Origin: Mycobacterium sp. M26
GTDB taxonomy: Bacteria > Actinomycetota > Actinomycetes > Mycobacteriales > Mycobacteriaceae
Length of the DNA: 64,000 nucleotides
Reading direction: 5' to 3'
Assembly: GCF_001494595.1 (NCBI RefSeq)
Contig: NZ_LN929908.1
Coordinates: 2,517,716-2,581,715 of the forward strand
Below the pieces are notes generated by a model. It did not search any database. It worked only from the letters and a program-made list of their open reading frames with translations, and was not told the origin of the DNA. The position numbers were made by a program, and so were the translations under genes. Shown in pieces: positions 53,966-61,607 of this stretch (within the stretch, counting starts at the first letter, position 1; each line of letters starts with the position of its first letter).

Positions 53966-56059
53966 GTGACCACGCTCGAACAGATTTCCGCCCTGACCGA
54001 ACCGCACCACCCCGACGACTGGACCGAGGTCGACTCGCGTTCCGTCGACACGGTTCGCGTCCTGGCCGCCGACGCGGTGCAGAAGGTCGGCAACGGCCAC
54101 CCCGGCACCGCGATGAGCCTGGCGCCGCTGGCGTACACGCTGTTCCAGCGGGTGATGCGTCATGACCCCAGCGATACCCACTGGCTGGGCCGCGACCGCT
54201 TCGTGCTGTCCTGTGGGCACAGCAGCCTGACCCTGTACCTGCAGCTGTACCTGGGCGGCTTCGGTCTGGAGCTTTCCGATATCGAGTCGCTGCGGACCTG
54301 GGGGTCCAAGACCCCGGGCCACCCGGAATTCCGGCACACCAAGGGCGTGGAGATCACCACCGGCCCGCTGGGCCAGGGCCTGGCCTCGGCGGTCGGGATG
54401 GCGATGGCGTCGCGCTACGAGCGCGGCCTGTTCGACCCGGACGCCCCCGCGGGCACCAGCCCGTTCGATCACTTCATCTATGTGATCGCCTCCGACGGTG
54501 ACATCGAAGAGGGTGTCACCAGTGAGGCCTCGTCGCTCGCCGGCACCCAGCAGCTGGGCAACCTCATCGTGTTCTACGACAAGAACCACATCTCGATCGA
54601 GCACGACACCGACATCGCGCTCTCGGAGAACGTCGCCGACCGGTACCGCGCCTATGGCTGGCACGTGCAGGAGGTCGAGGGCGGCGAAAACGTGGTCGGT
54701 ATTGAGAAGGCCATCGAAGAGGCCAAGAAGGTCACCGACAAGCCGTCGTTCATTTCGGTGCGCACCATCATCGGCTATCCCTCCCCGACGAAGATGAACA
54801 CCGGCGGGGTGCACGGCTCGGCCCTGGGCGCCGACGAGGTGGCGGCCACCAAGAAGGTGCTGGGCTTCGATCCGGACAAGACCTTTGAGGTCTCCGACGA
54901 GGTGATCGGTCATACCCGCAAGCTCGTCGACCGGGGGCGCGAGGCGCACCAGAAGTGGCAGGGCGAGTTCGATGCCTGGGCCGAGCGTGAGCCGGAGCGC
55001 AAGGCGCTGCTGGACCGCCTGCTTGCCCAGGAGCTGCCCGAAGGCTGGGACGCGGACCTCACCTACTGGGAGCCGGGCTCCAAGGCCATCGCGACCCGCG
55101 CCGCCTTCGGCCAGGTGCTCAACGACGTCGCACCGAAGCTGCCCGAATTGTGGGGCGGCTCGGCTGATCTCGCCGGCAGCAACAACACCACGATCAACGG
55201 CGTGAAATCGTTTGGGCCGCCGAGCATCTCCACCGACGACTTCACCGCCGACTGGTACGGACGCGTTCTGCACTTCGGGATCCGTGAGCACGCGATGGGC
55301 TCGATCCTGTCCGGCATCGTGCTGCACGGACCGACCCGGGCCTTCGGCGGCACCTTCCTGCAGTTCGCCGATTACATGCGACCGGCAGTCCGGCTGGCCG
55401 CGCTGATGGACATCGACACGATCTACATCTGGACGCACGATTCGATCGGCCTCGGCGAGGACGGTCCGACGCACCAGCCCATCGAGCACCTGGCGGCGCT
55501 GCGGGCCATCCCCCGGCTCGCCGTGGTTCGCCCGGGCGACCCGAACGAGACGGCTTATGCGTGGCGCAGCATCATCGCCCGTGGAAACGGCAGTGGCCCG
55601 GTTGGTTTCATCCTCACCCGGCAGGGCATCCCTGTTCTGGAGGGCACCAGCAGCGAGGGGGTGGCCAGGGGCGGTTACGTCCTGGGCGGAGGAAACCCGG
55701 CCGATGACGCCGACGTGATCATCATCGCCACCGGCTCTGAACTCCAACTTGCGGTAGAGGCGCAAAAGCTGCTGGCCGACAAGGATATTCGCGCCTATGT
55801 CGTGTCGATGCCCTGCGTCGAGTGGTTCGAGGCACAGCCGCAGGAGTACCGGGACAGCGTGCTGCCGCCGGATGTGTCGGCCCGCGTCGCGGTGGAGGCC
55901 GGTATCGCCCAGAGTTGGTACAAGTACGTCGGTGACACCGGCGAGATCATCTCCATCGAGCACTACGGCGAATCCGCCGACGACAAGACGCTGTTCCGCG
56001 AATTCGGCTTCACCCCAGAGGCTGTCGCCGCGGCTGCTGAACGCGCTATCGACAACTGA
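53966..56059 (+). CDS. tkt: Transketolase
   Basis: A 697-residue thiamine-diphosphate enzyme of the non-oxidative pentose-phosphate pathway. Motifs: GNGHPGTAMSLAPLAY (about 35), the ThDP/Mg site SDGDIEEGVTSEA with DKNHISIEHDTD (about 170-210), and the pyrimidine-domain FGIREHAMG (about 430). The start is GTG 53966 with AGGAG 7 nt upstream. It is first in an operon of five pentose-phosphate genes on the plus strand, the standard mycobacterial order. Confidence 0.97.
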   Translation: MTTLEQISALTEPHHPDDWTEVDSRSVDTVRVLAADAVQKVGNGHPGTAMSLAPLAYTLFQRVMRHDPSDTHWLGRDRFVLSCGHSSLTLYLQLYLGGFGLELSDIESLRTWGSKTPGHPEFRHTKGVEITTGPLGQGLASAVGMAMASRYERGLFDPDAPAGTSPFDHFIYVIASDGDIEEGVTSEASSLAGTQQLGNLIVFYDKNHISIEHDTDIALSENVADRYRAYGWHVQEVEGGENVVGIEKAIEEAKKVTDKPSFISVRTIIGYPSPTKMNTGGVHGSALGADEVAATKKVLGFDPDKTFEVSDEVIGHTRKLVDRGREAHQKWQGEFDAWAEREPERKALLDRLLAQELPEGWDADLTYWEPGSKAIATRAAFGQVLNDVAPKLPELWGGSADLAGSNNTTINGVKSFGPPSISTDDFTADWYGRVLHFGIREHAMGSILSGIVLHGPTRAFGGTFLQFADYMRPAVRLAALMDIDTIYIWTHDSIGLGEDGPTHQPIEHLAALRAIPRLAVVRPGDPNETAYAWRSIIARGNGSGPVGFILTRQGIPVLEGTSSEGVARGGYVLGGGNPADDADVIIIATGSELQLAVEAQKLLADKDIRAYVVSMPCVEWFEAQPQEYRDSVLPPDVSARVAVEAGIAQSWYKYVGDTGEIISIEHYGESADDKTLFREFGFTPEAVAAAAERAIDN

Positions 56060-56086
56060 TCGACGACTGCAGACAAGGAACCCGCC

Positions 56087-57202
56087 ATGGCACAGAATCC
56101 CCATCTCGCGGCGCTGGCCGCCGCGGGCGTCTCCGTCTGGCTCGACGACCTGTCCCGGGACCGGTTGAAGTCGGGCAACCTCCAGGAGCTGATCGACACC
56201 AAGAGTGTGGTGGGTGTGACCACCAACCCGTCGATCTTCCAGGCAGCCCTGTCCAAGGGCACCGCCTACGACGCCCAGGTCGCCGAGCTCGCCGAGCGCG
56301 GGGCCGACGTGGACGCCACCATCCGCACCGTCACCACCGATGACGTGCGCGCCGCGTGTGACGTGCTGCGTCCGCAGTGGGAGGCCTCTAACGGGGTGGA
56401 CGGCCGGGTCTCGATCGAGGTGGATCCGCGGCTGGCCCACGACACCGACAAGACCGTGCTGCAGGCCATCGAGCTGTGGAAGATCGTCGATCGGCCCAAC
56501 CTGCTCATCAAGATCCCGGCCACCGAGGCGGGCCTGCCCGCTATCACCGCCGTTCTGGCTGAGGGTATTTCGGTCAACGTCACGCTGATCTTCTCGGTGG
56601 AGCGCCACCGCGCGGTGATGGACGCCTACCTGGCCGGCCTGGAGGCCGCCCAGCAGGCCGGCCACGATCTCAACACCATCCACTCGGTCGCGTCGTTCTT
56701 CGTCTCCCGGGTGGACACCGAGATCGATGCCCGGCTGGAGAAGATCGGCACGCCCGAAGCGCTGGCGCTGCGTGGCAAGGCCGGGGTGGCCAACGCCCGG
56801 TTGGCCTACGCGGCCTACGAGGAGGTTTTCGTCGGCGGCAAGCGTTTCGAGCCGCTGGCCGAGGCGGGCGCCTGGGTGCAGCGACCGCTATGGGCTTCGA
56901 CCGGCGTCAAGAACCCGGACTACTCCGACACGCTGTACGTCACCGAACTGGTGGCGCCCAACACGGTGAACACCATGCCGGAGAAGACAATTGACGCCGT
57001 CGCCGATCACGGCGTGGTCACCGGTGACACGATCACCGGAACCGCCGCGGAGTCGCAGGAGGTGTTCGACAAGCTCGAGGCCATCGGTATCGATCTGCGC
57101 GACGTGTTCCTGGTCCTCGAGAACGAGGGCGTGGACAAGTTCGAGAAGTCGTGGCAAGAACTGCTCGACGCAACACAGGGCCAGCTCGACGCCGCCAAAT
57201 GA
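56087..57202 (+). CDS. tal: Transaldolase
   Basis: A 371-residue class I aldolase-fold enzyme. The Schiff-base lysine lies in LLIKIPATEAG (about 145), and the N-terminal GVTTNPSIF is a family signature. It belongs to the longer actinobacterial transaldolase type. It lies 27 bp after tkt, with AAGGA before ATG 56087, and overlaps zwf by 4 bp (ATGA). Confidence 0.96.
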   Translation: MAQNPHLAALAAAGVSVWLDDLSRDRLKSGNLQELIDTKSVVGVTTNPSIFQAALSKGTAYDAQVAELAERGADVDATIRTVTTDDVRAACDVLRPQWEASNGVDGRVSIEVDPRLAHDTDKTVLQAIELWKIVDRPNLLIKIPATEAGLPAITAVLAEGISVNVTLIFSVERHRAVMDAYLAGLEAAQQAGHDLNTIHSVASFFVSRVDTEIDARLEKIGTPEALALRGKAGVANARLAYAAYEEVFVGGKRFEPLAEAGAWVQRPLWASTGVKNPDYSDTLYVTELVAPNTVNTMPEKTIDAVADHGVVTGDTITGTAAESQEVFDKLEAIGIDLRDVFLVLENEGVDKFEKSWQELLDATQGQLDAAK

Positions 57203-58770
57203 GCGGCAGCCAGCAGCCCGTGCCCGGGGTGGTCGCACCCGCCCCGGCGGGTTGGCATAACCCGCTGCGCGACAAGCGCGACAAGCGGATGCCCCGGATC
57301 GCCGGGCCGTGCGGTGTCGTCATCTTCGGTGTCACGGGTGACCTGGCCCGCAAGAAGTTGATGCCGGCGATCTACGACCTGGCCAACCGGGGGCTGTTGC
57401 CGCCGTCGTTCTCTCTGGTCGGGTTCGCCCGACGGGATTGGGCTGATGAGGATTTCGGGAAGATCGTCTACGACGCGGTCAAGGAACACGCCCGCACCCC
57501 GTTCCGCCAGGAGGTCTGGGACCGGCTGGCCGAAGGTATCCGGTTCGTCTGCGGCACCTTCGATGACGAGGGGGCTTTCGCCCGGCTGTCGGAGACGCTG
57601 GAGAAGCTCGACATCGAGCGCGGCACCGGCGGCAATCACGCCTTCTACCTGTCGATCCCACCGAAGGCGTTCCCTCAGGTGTGCGAGCAGCTGAAGAAGT
57701 CCGGCCTGGCCCGCCAGCAGGAGGGCCGCTGGAGCCGGGTGGTGATCGAGAAGCCGTTCGGCCATGACCTTGACAGTGCGATCGAGCTGAACTCGTTGGT
57801 CAACAGCGTCTTTCCCGAGGAGTCGGTGTTCCGCATCGACCACTACCTCGGCAAGGAGACGGTGCAGAACATTCTGGCGCTGCGCTTTGCCAACGAACTC
57901 TACGAGCCGATCTGGAACAGCCACTACGTCGACAGCGTGCAGATCACCATGGCCGAGGACATCGGCCTGGGCGGCCGGGGCGGCTACTACGACGGTATCG
58001 GTGCAGCCCGCGACGTGATTCAGAACCACCTGCTGCAGCTGCTGGCACTGACGGCGATGGAAGAGCCGGTGAGCTTCCACCCCAGCGAGGTTCGGGCCGA
58101 GAAGATCAAGGTGCTCTCGGCGACATCGCTGACGCAGCCGCTGGATCTGACCACCTCACGCGGCCAGTACACGGCCGGCTGGCAAGGCGGCGAGAAGGTG
58201 GTGGGCCTGCTCGACGAAGAGGACTTCTCCAAGGACTCCACCACCGAGACCTTCGCGGCGATCACCCTTGAGGTGGACACCCGGCGCTGGGCCGGGGTGC
58301 CGTTCTATCTGCGCACCGGAAAACGGTTGGGCCGCAGGGTCACCGAGATCGCACTGGTGTTCAAGCGGGCACCGCATCTGCCGTTCGATGCGACGATGAC
58401 CGAGGAGTTGGGGCAGAACGCCCTGGTGATCCGCGTGCAGCCCGACGAGGGCATCACGCTGCGGTTCGGTTCGAAGGTGCCGGGCACCGCGATGGAAGTG
58501 CGTGACGTGAACATGGACTTCTCCTACGGGTCGGCGTTTGCCGAGGATTCCCCGGAGGCTTACGAACGGTTGATCCTGGACGTGCTGCTGGGCGAGCCGT
58601 CGCTGTTCCCCGGTAACGCCGAGGTCGAATTATCCTGGGAGATACTGGATCCCGTGCTCGACTATTGGGCGTCGCATGGCAAGCCCGACCCGTATGAGTC
58701 GGGCACCTGGGGGCCGGAGTCGGCGTTCGAGATGCTGCAGCGCACCGGTCGGGAATGGAGGCGGCCGTGA
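57199..58770 (+). CDS. zwf: Glucose-6-phosphate 1-dehydrogenase
   Basis: A 523-residue enzyme from ATG 57199, making 6-phosphogluconolactone and NAD(P)H. It has the coenzyme fingerprint GVTGDLARKKLMPA (about 52) and the active-site signature RIDHYLGKE (about 215). It is adjacent to opcA, whose product is the OpcA assembly/activation factor in actinobacteria, and overlaps it by 4 bp (GTGA). The counterpart is Rv1447c (zwf2). Confidence 0.96.
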   Translation: MSGSQQPVPGVVAPAPAGWHNPLRDKRDKRMPRIAGPCGVVIFGVTGDLARKKLMPAIYDLANRGLLPPSFSLVGFARRDWADEDFGKIVYDAVKEHARTPFRQEVWDRLAEGIRFVCGTFDDEGAFARLSETLEKLDIERGTGGNHAFYLSIPPKAFPQVCEQLKKSGLARQQEGRWSRVVIEKPFGHDLDSAIELNSLVNSVFPEESVFRIDHYLGKETVQNILALRFANELYEPIWNSHYVDSVQITMAEDIGLGGRGGYYDGIGAARDVIQNHLLQLLALTAMEEPVSFHPSEVRAEKIKVLSATSLTQPLDLTTSRGQYTAGWQGGEKVVGLLDEEDFSKDSTTETFAAITLEVDTRRWAGVPFYLRTGKRLGRRVTEIALVFKRAPHLPFDATMTEELGQNALVIRVQPDEGITLRFGSKVPGTAMEVRDVNMDFSYGSAFAEDSPEAYERLILDVLLGEPSLFPGNAEVELSWEILDPVLDYWASHGKPDPYESGTWGPESAFEMLQRTGREWRRP

Positions 58771-59678
58771 TAGTCGATCTGCCCGCCACCACCACCAATG
58801 ACCTCAACAAGCGGATCACCTCGCTGCGCGAGGAAGGCGGTGCGATCACCCTCGGCCGGGTCCTGACCCTGGTGATCGCCCCGGACAGCCTCGATCTGGT
58901 CGAGGACGCCATCGACGCCGCCACCGCAGCCAGCCGCGAGCACCCCTGTCGGATCATCGTCGTGGTTCCCGACGACCGGCTGGCCGCCGAGCCGCGACTC
59001 GACGGCCAGTTGCGAGTCGGCGGGGACGCCGGCGCCGGCGAAGTCGTGGTGCTCAAGATCTCCGGCCCGCTGGCGAACCATGCCAGCAGTGTGGTGCTGC
59101 CCTTCCTGCTGCCCGACACCCCGGTGGTGGCCTGGTGGCCCGGCGCCGCCCCGGCGGTACCCGCTCAGGACCCGTTGGGCTGCTTGGCAATTCGCCGGAT
59201 CACCGACGCCACCGGTGCGGCCGATCCATTGGCGTCGATCAAGGGCAGGCTCGCCGGATACACCAACGGTGACACCGACCTTGCGTGGAGTCGGATCACC
59301 TACTGGCGTGCGCTGCTGGCCTCGGCGCTGGACCAGCCGCCGTATGAGCCGGTGACCTCGGCCCTGGTGTCCGGCCTGAAGGACGAACCGGCGCTGGACA
59401 TCCTGGCCGGCTGGCTGGCCAGCCGCATCGACGGCACGGTCACCCGCGCCACCGGCGAGTTGAAGGTCGAACTCGTGCGGCCCACCGAAACGGTGACGCT
59501 GAGCCGGCCGCAGGACGGGGTAACCGCCACCCTGACCCGCACCGCCAGGCCCGACGCCCTGCTGCCCCTGCCGCGCCGCGAGACCCGTGACTGTCTGGCC
59601 GAGGATCTGCGCCGCCTCGACCCCGATGAGATCTATCGCGAGGCGTTGGCCGGAATCGACAAGGTGACCTACGCGTGA
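58767..59678 (+). CDS. opcA: OpcA, glucose-6-phosphate dehydrogenase assembly protein
   Basis: A 303-residue protein from GTG 58767, with GGAGG just upstream; ATG 58755 is an in-frame alternative. It belongs to the OpcA family, which supports activity or assembly of Zwf in actinobacteria and cyanobacteria. Recognisable blocks are PFLLPDTPVVAWWPG (about 115) and LAIRRITDAT. There are no catalytic motifs or membrane segments. It is translationally coupled to zwf and followed by pgl after 16 bp. Confidence 0.94.
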   Translation: MIVDLPATTTNDLNKRITSLREEGGAITLGRVLTLVIAPDSLDLVEDAIDAATAASREHPCRIIVVVPDDRLAAEPRLDGQLRVGGDAGAGEVVVLKISGPLANHASSVVLPFLLPDTPVVAWWPGAAPAVPAQDPLGCLAIRRITDATGAADPLASIKGRLAGYTNGDTDLAWSRITYWRALLASALDQPPYEPVTSALVSGLKDEPALDILAGWLASRIDGTVTRATGELKVELVRPTETVTLSRPQDGVTATLTRTARPDALLPLPRRETRDCLAEDLRRLDPDEIYREALAGIDKVTYA

Positions 59679-59694
59679 GGGGTTCCACACTGCC

Positions 59695-60438
59695 ATGACC
59701 CGAATCGTCGAAACCTATCCCGACACCGCCGCCCTGGTCGCGGCCGCCGGCGACCGGTTGGTCGCCGCGATCCGCGGCGCCATCGCCGCCCGCGGGAAGG
59801 CGCTGATCGTGCTGACCGGCGGAGGCACCGGCATCGGCTTGCTCAAGCATGTGGGCGCCCACGACGAGGGCATCGACTGGTCGAAGGTTCACCTGTTCTG
59901 GGGTGACGAACGGTTCGTGCCCGCCGACGACGATGAGCGCAACGCCAAGCAGGCGTATGAGGTGCTGATCGACCACATCGCGATCCCCGCAGCCAATGTT
60001 CATCCCATGGCTGCCAGCGACGGCGAGTTCGGTGACGACCTGCAGGCGGCCGCGGCGGCGTACCAGGACGTGCTGGCCGCCAATGCCGAACCCGGCGAGC
60101 CCGCACCGGATTTCGACGTCCACCTGCTCGGGATGGGCGGCGAGGGGCATATCAACTCGCTGTTCCCGCACTCCCCCGCGACGCTGGAAACCGAGCGTCT
60201 GGTGGTGGGTGTAGAGGATTCGCCGAAGCCGCCGCCGCGCCGCATCACGCTGACGCTGCCTGCGGTGCAGCGGTCCCGCGAGGTGTGGCTGGTGGTCTCC
60301 GGGGAGGCCAAGGCCGACGCGGTAGCCGACGCGATCGGCGGGGCATCCCCGGCGGACATTCCGTCAGGCGGCGCGATCGGGCGCGAGGCCACGGTGTGGC
60401 TTCTCGACACCACGGCGGCGAGCAAGCTGCCACACTGA
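59695..60438 (+). CDS. pgl: 6-phosphogluconolactonase (DevB/Pgl)
   Basis: A 247-residue hydrolase of the NagB/RpiA fold that opens 6-phosphogluconolactone made by Zwf. Motifs: LTGGGTGIGLLKHVG (phosphate-binding, about 40), FWGDERFVPADD (about 67) and the catalytic-region LLGMGGEGHINSLFPHSP (about 142). It completes the oxidative pentose-phosphate set tkt-tal-zwf-opcA-pgl. The next gene starts 6 bp downstream. Confidence 0.95.
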   Translation: MTRIVETYPDTAALVAAAGDRLVAAIRGAIAARGKALIVLTGGGTGIGLLKHVGAHDEGIDWSKVHLFWGDERFVPADDDERNAKQAYEVLIDHIAIPAANVHPMAASDGEFGDDLQAAAAAYQDVLAANAEPGEPAPDFDVHLLGMGGEGHINSLFPHSPATLETERLVVGVEDSPKPPPRRITLTLPAVQRSREVWLVVSGEAKADAVADAIGGASPADIPSGGAIGREATVWLLDTTAASKLPH

Positions 60439-60443
60439 GCCCC

Positions 60444-60833
60444 ATGGCTGACAAGACGCCGCCGCGCAGCGGCCGCGACCGGATCAAGACGCTCGCGCAG
60501 GCTGCGCTGAACGCCGACGTGACCGTCGACCAGCTCGACACCATCCTCGAGGGGATGAGCGAGGCCCTCACCGATCTGAACAAGACGATGAGCGGAATGA
60601 ACGGCACCATGGAGTACTTCGAGGAGACGCTGGGCGTCTTCAACTCCACGCTGACCAGGATCGATGAGTTGGCGCCCAGGCTCACTGCTGTCGTCGAGCG
60701 GATGGAGCGGATCGTCGAGCGCGTCGAGCGGATCGTCGGGATCAGTGAGGCCGTGATGTCGCCGCTGGCGGCGACCGAATCGGCGGTGCGCGGAGTGGTC
60801 AACGCCGTGCGGCGCGCCACCACCGACCGCTAG
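60444..60833 (+). CDS. Conserved coiled-coil protein (Rv1444c-like)
   Basis: A 129-residue protein from ATG 60444, 6 bp after pgl. It is mostly helical, with heptad-like repeats (LDTILEGMSEALTDLNKTM and MERIVERVERIVGI) and an N-terminal basic segment, so an oligomeric coiled coil is likely. It has no signal peptide or membrane helix. It corresponds to Rv1444c by position and is the last gene of the pentose-phosphate operon; function is unknown. Its stop overlaps that of the next gene on the minus strand through CTAG. Confidence 0.8.
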   Translation: MADKTPPRSGRDRIKTLAQAALNADVTVDQLDTILEGMSEALTDLNKTMSGMNGTMEYFEETLGVFNSTLTRIDELAPRLTAVVERMERIVERVERIVGISEAVMSPLAATESAVRGVVNAVRRATTDR

Positions 60834-61246
60834 CTGGGCTGCTTCTCGGGCAGCAGGCGACGGATGCGATGGTGCTGCGCGAAACGGGCGATCGCGTCGT
60901 CGGCGGCGTCGGCGGCGGCTTCGGTGGCGTCATGGGCGACCCGAACGAGGTGGGTCGCGCCGAACAGATAGGTCGCCAATTCCGGCACGTGGGCAAATTC
61001 GTCGCGGACCTTGCGCAGGTAACTACCCGACACGCTGACGGCGCTGACACGCGCCGGCAGGTCCGCACCGTGGAACGCGTGATAGTCGACGCCGAGCGGC
61101 AGCCCGACGGCGGCTGATTCCGTCTGGGCCGTGCAATGCCTGGCCCCCGCGACCGCGGCCGCGTTGATCCCGAAGCAATCCAGCATGGATTCGGCCAGAG
61201 CGCGGGCCGATGCGTGTGGTGCGGCGACGAACAACACGTGAGTCAC
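60830..61246 (-). CDS. Conserved hypothetical, possible degenerate low-MW phosphatase-like fold
   Basis: A 138-residue protein from GTG 61246, with GGAGG about 10 nt upstream. The N-terminus VTHVLFVAAPHASARALAES resembles the first strand and P-loop of low-molecular-weight tyrosine phosphatases and arsenate reductases, but the Cys of the CX5R loop is replaced by Ala, so such catalysis would be lost. The remainder has no recognised motif and ends in a basic stretch. It corresponds to Rv1443c by position. The family resemblance is my reading of a short segment and may be coincidental. Confidence 0.65.
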   Translation of the reverse strand: MTHVLFVAAPHASARALAESMLDCFGINAAAVAGARHCTAQTESAAVGLPLGVDYHAFHGADLPARVSAVSVSGSYLRKVRDEFAHVPELATYLFGATHLVRVAHDATEAAADAADDAIARFAQHHRIRRLLPEKQPS

Positions 61247-61442
61247 GGTCAATGAGCCTCCGGGTAGCGGAACGACGCCCAGCCGGCAATACCGGTGGAC
61301 GGTGAATGATGTCACAACTCCGAGCAGGACAATACCCAAATATTGCCAAGGATGTGCGTCATGAAAAATGTTGCGACTCAGGCGAACAGCGCCTGAGGTA
61401 ACCGTGACACCCGGATGGCGAACGCTGGCAAACCCGACGGCC
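61247..61442. other. Intergenic region between the Rv1443c-like gene and the ppc transcript end
   Basis: Noncoding, moderately AT-rich around 61320-61375. It holds the likely promoter of the minus-strand gene at 61246 (TATTGT near 61325 as a possible -10) and a terminator hairpin at 61377-61397. Confidence 0.5.
61377..61397 (-). terminator. Intrinsic terminator after ppc and the small ORF
   Basis: CTCAGGCG and CGCCTGAG form a perfect 8-bp stem with a 5-nt loop; on the minus strand a T run (ATTTTT) follows about 8 nt later. This is the clearest intrinsic-type terminator in the window, and it places the small ORF at 61443-61607 inside the ppc transcript. Confidence 0.6.
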
Positions 61443-61607
61443 TCACCACCAGCCGTCGGCCGGGTCGGCGACGGTCCAGTCGGCCAGGACGGGTGGGGGC
61501 ACCATCGGCAGCGGGCCGATCAGTGCAGCGGTGTTCTCCATCGACACCTCACCGGGTTGGGTCATATCCGGTTCGACGCGGGCGGGCGCCGATCGGTTCC
61601 CGACCAT
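61443..61607 (-). CDS. Possible small ORF (54 residues) immediately after ppc
   Basis: An ATG directly follows the ppc TAG (TAGATG) and opens a 54-residue frame ending in ADPADGWW. An internal ATG after GAGG (5 nt spacing) would give a 32-residue peptide beginning MENTAALIG. The frame lies before a terminator, so it is transcribed with ppc. Codon choice is GC-rich as in neighbouring genes. I recognise no family, so it may be a real small protein or chance. Conservation in other mycobacteria would decide. Confidence 0.35.
   Translation of the reverse strand: MVGNRSAPARVEPDMTQPGEVSMENTAALIGPLPMVPPPVLADWTVADPADGWW

Noticed and set aside
53963..56683. 906-codon minus-strand frame opposite tkt and tal
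   Set aside because: It crosses two genuine genes on the other strand, and its sequence is low-complexity Gly/Arg/Val.
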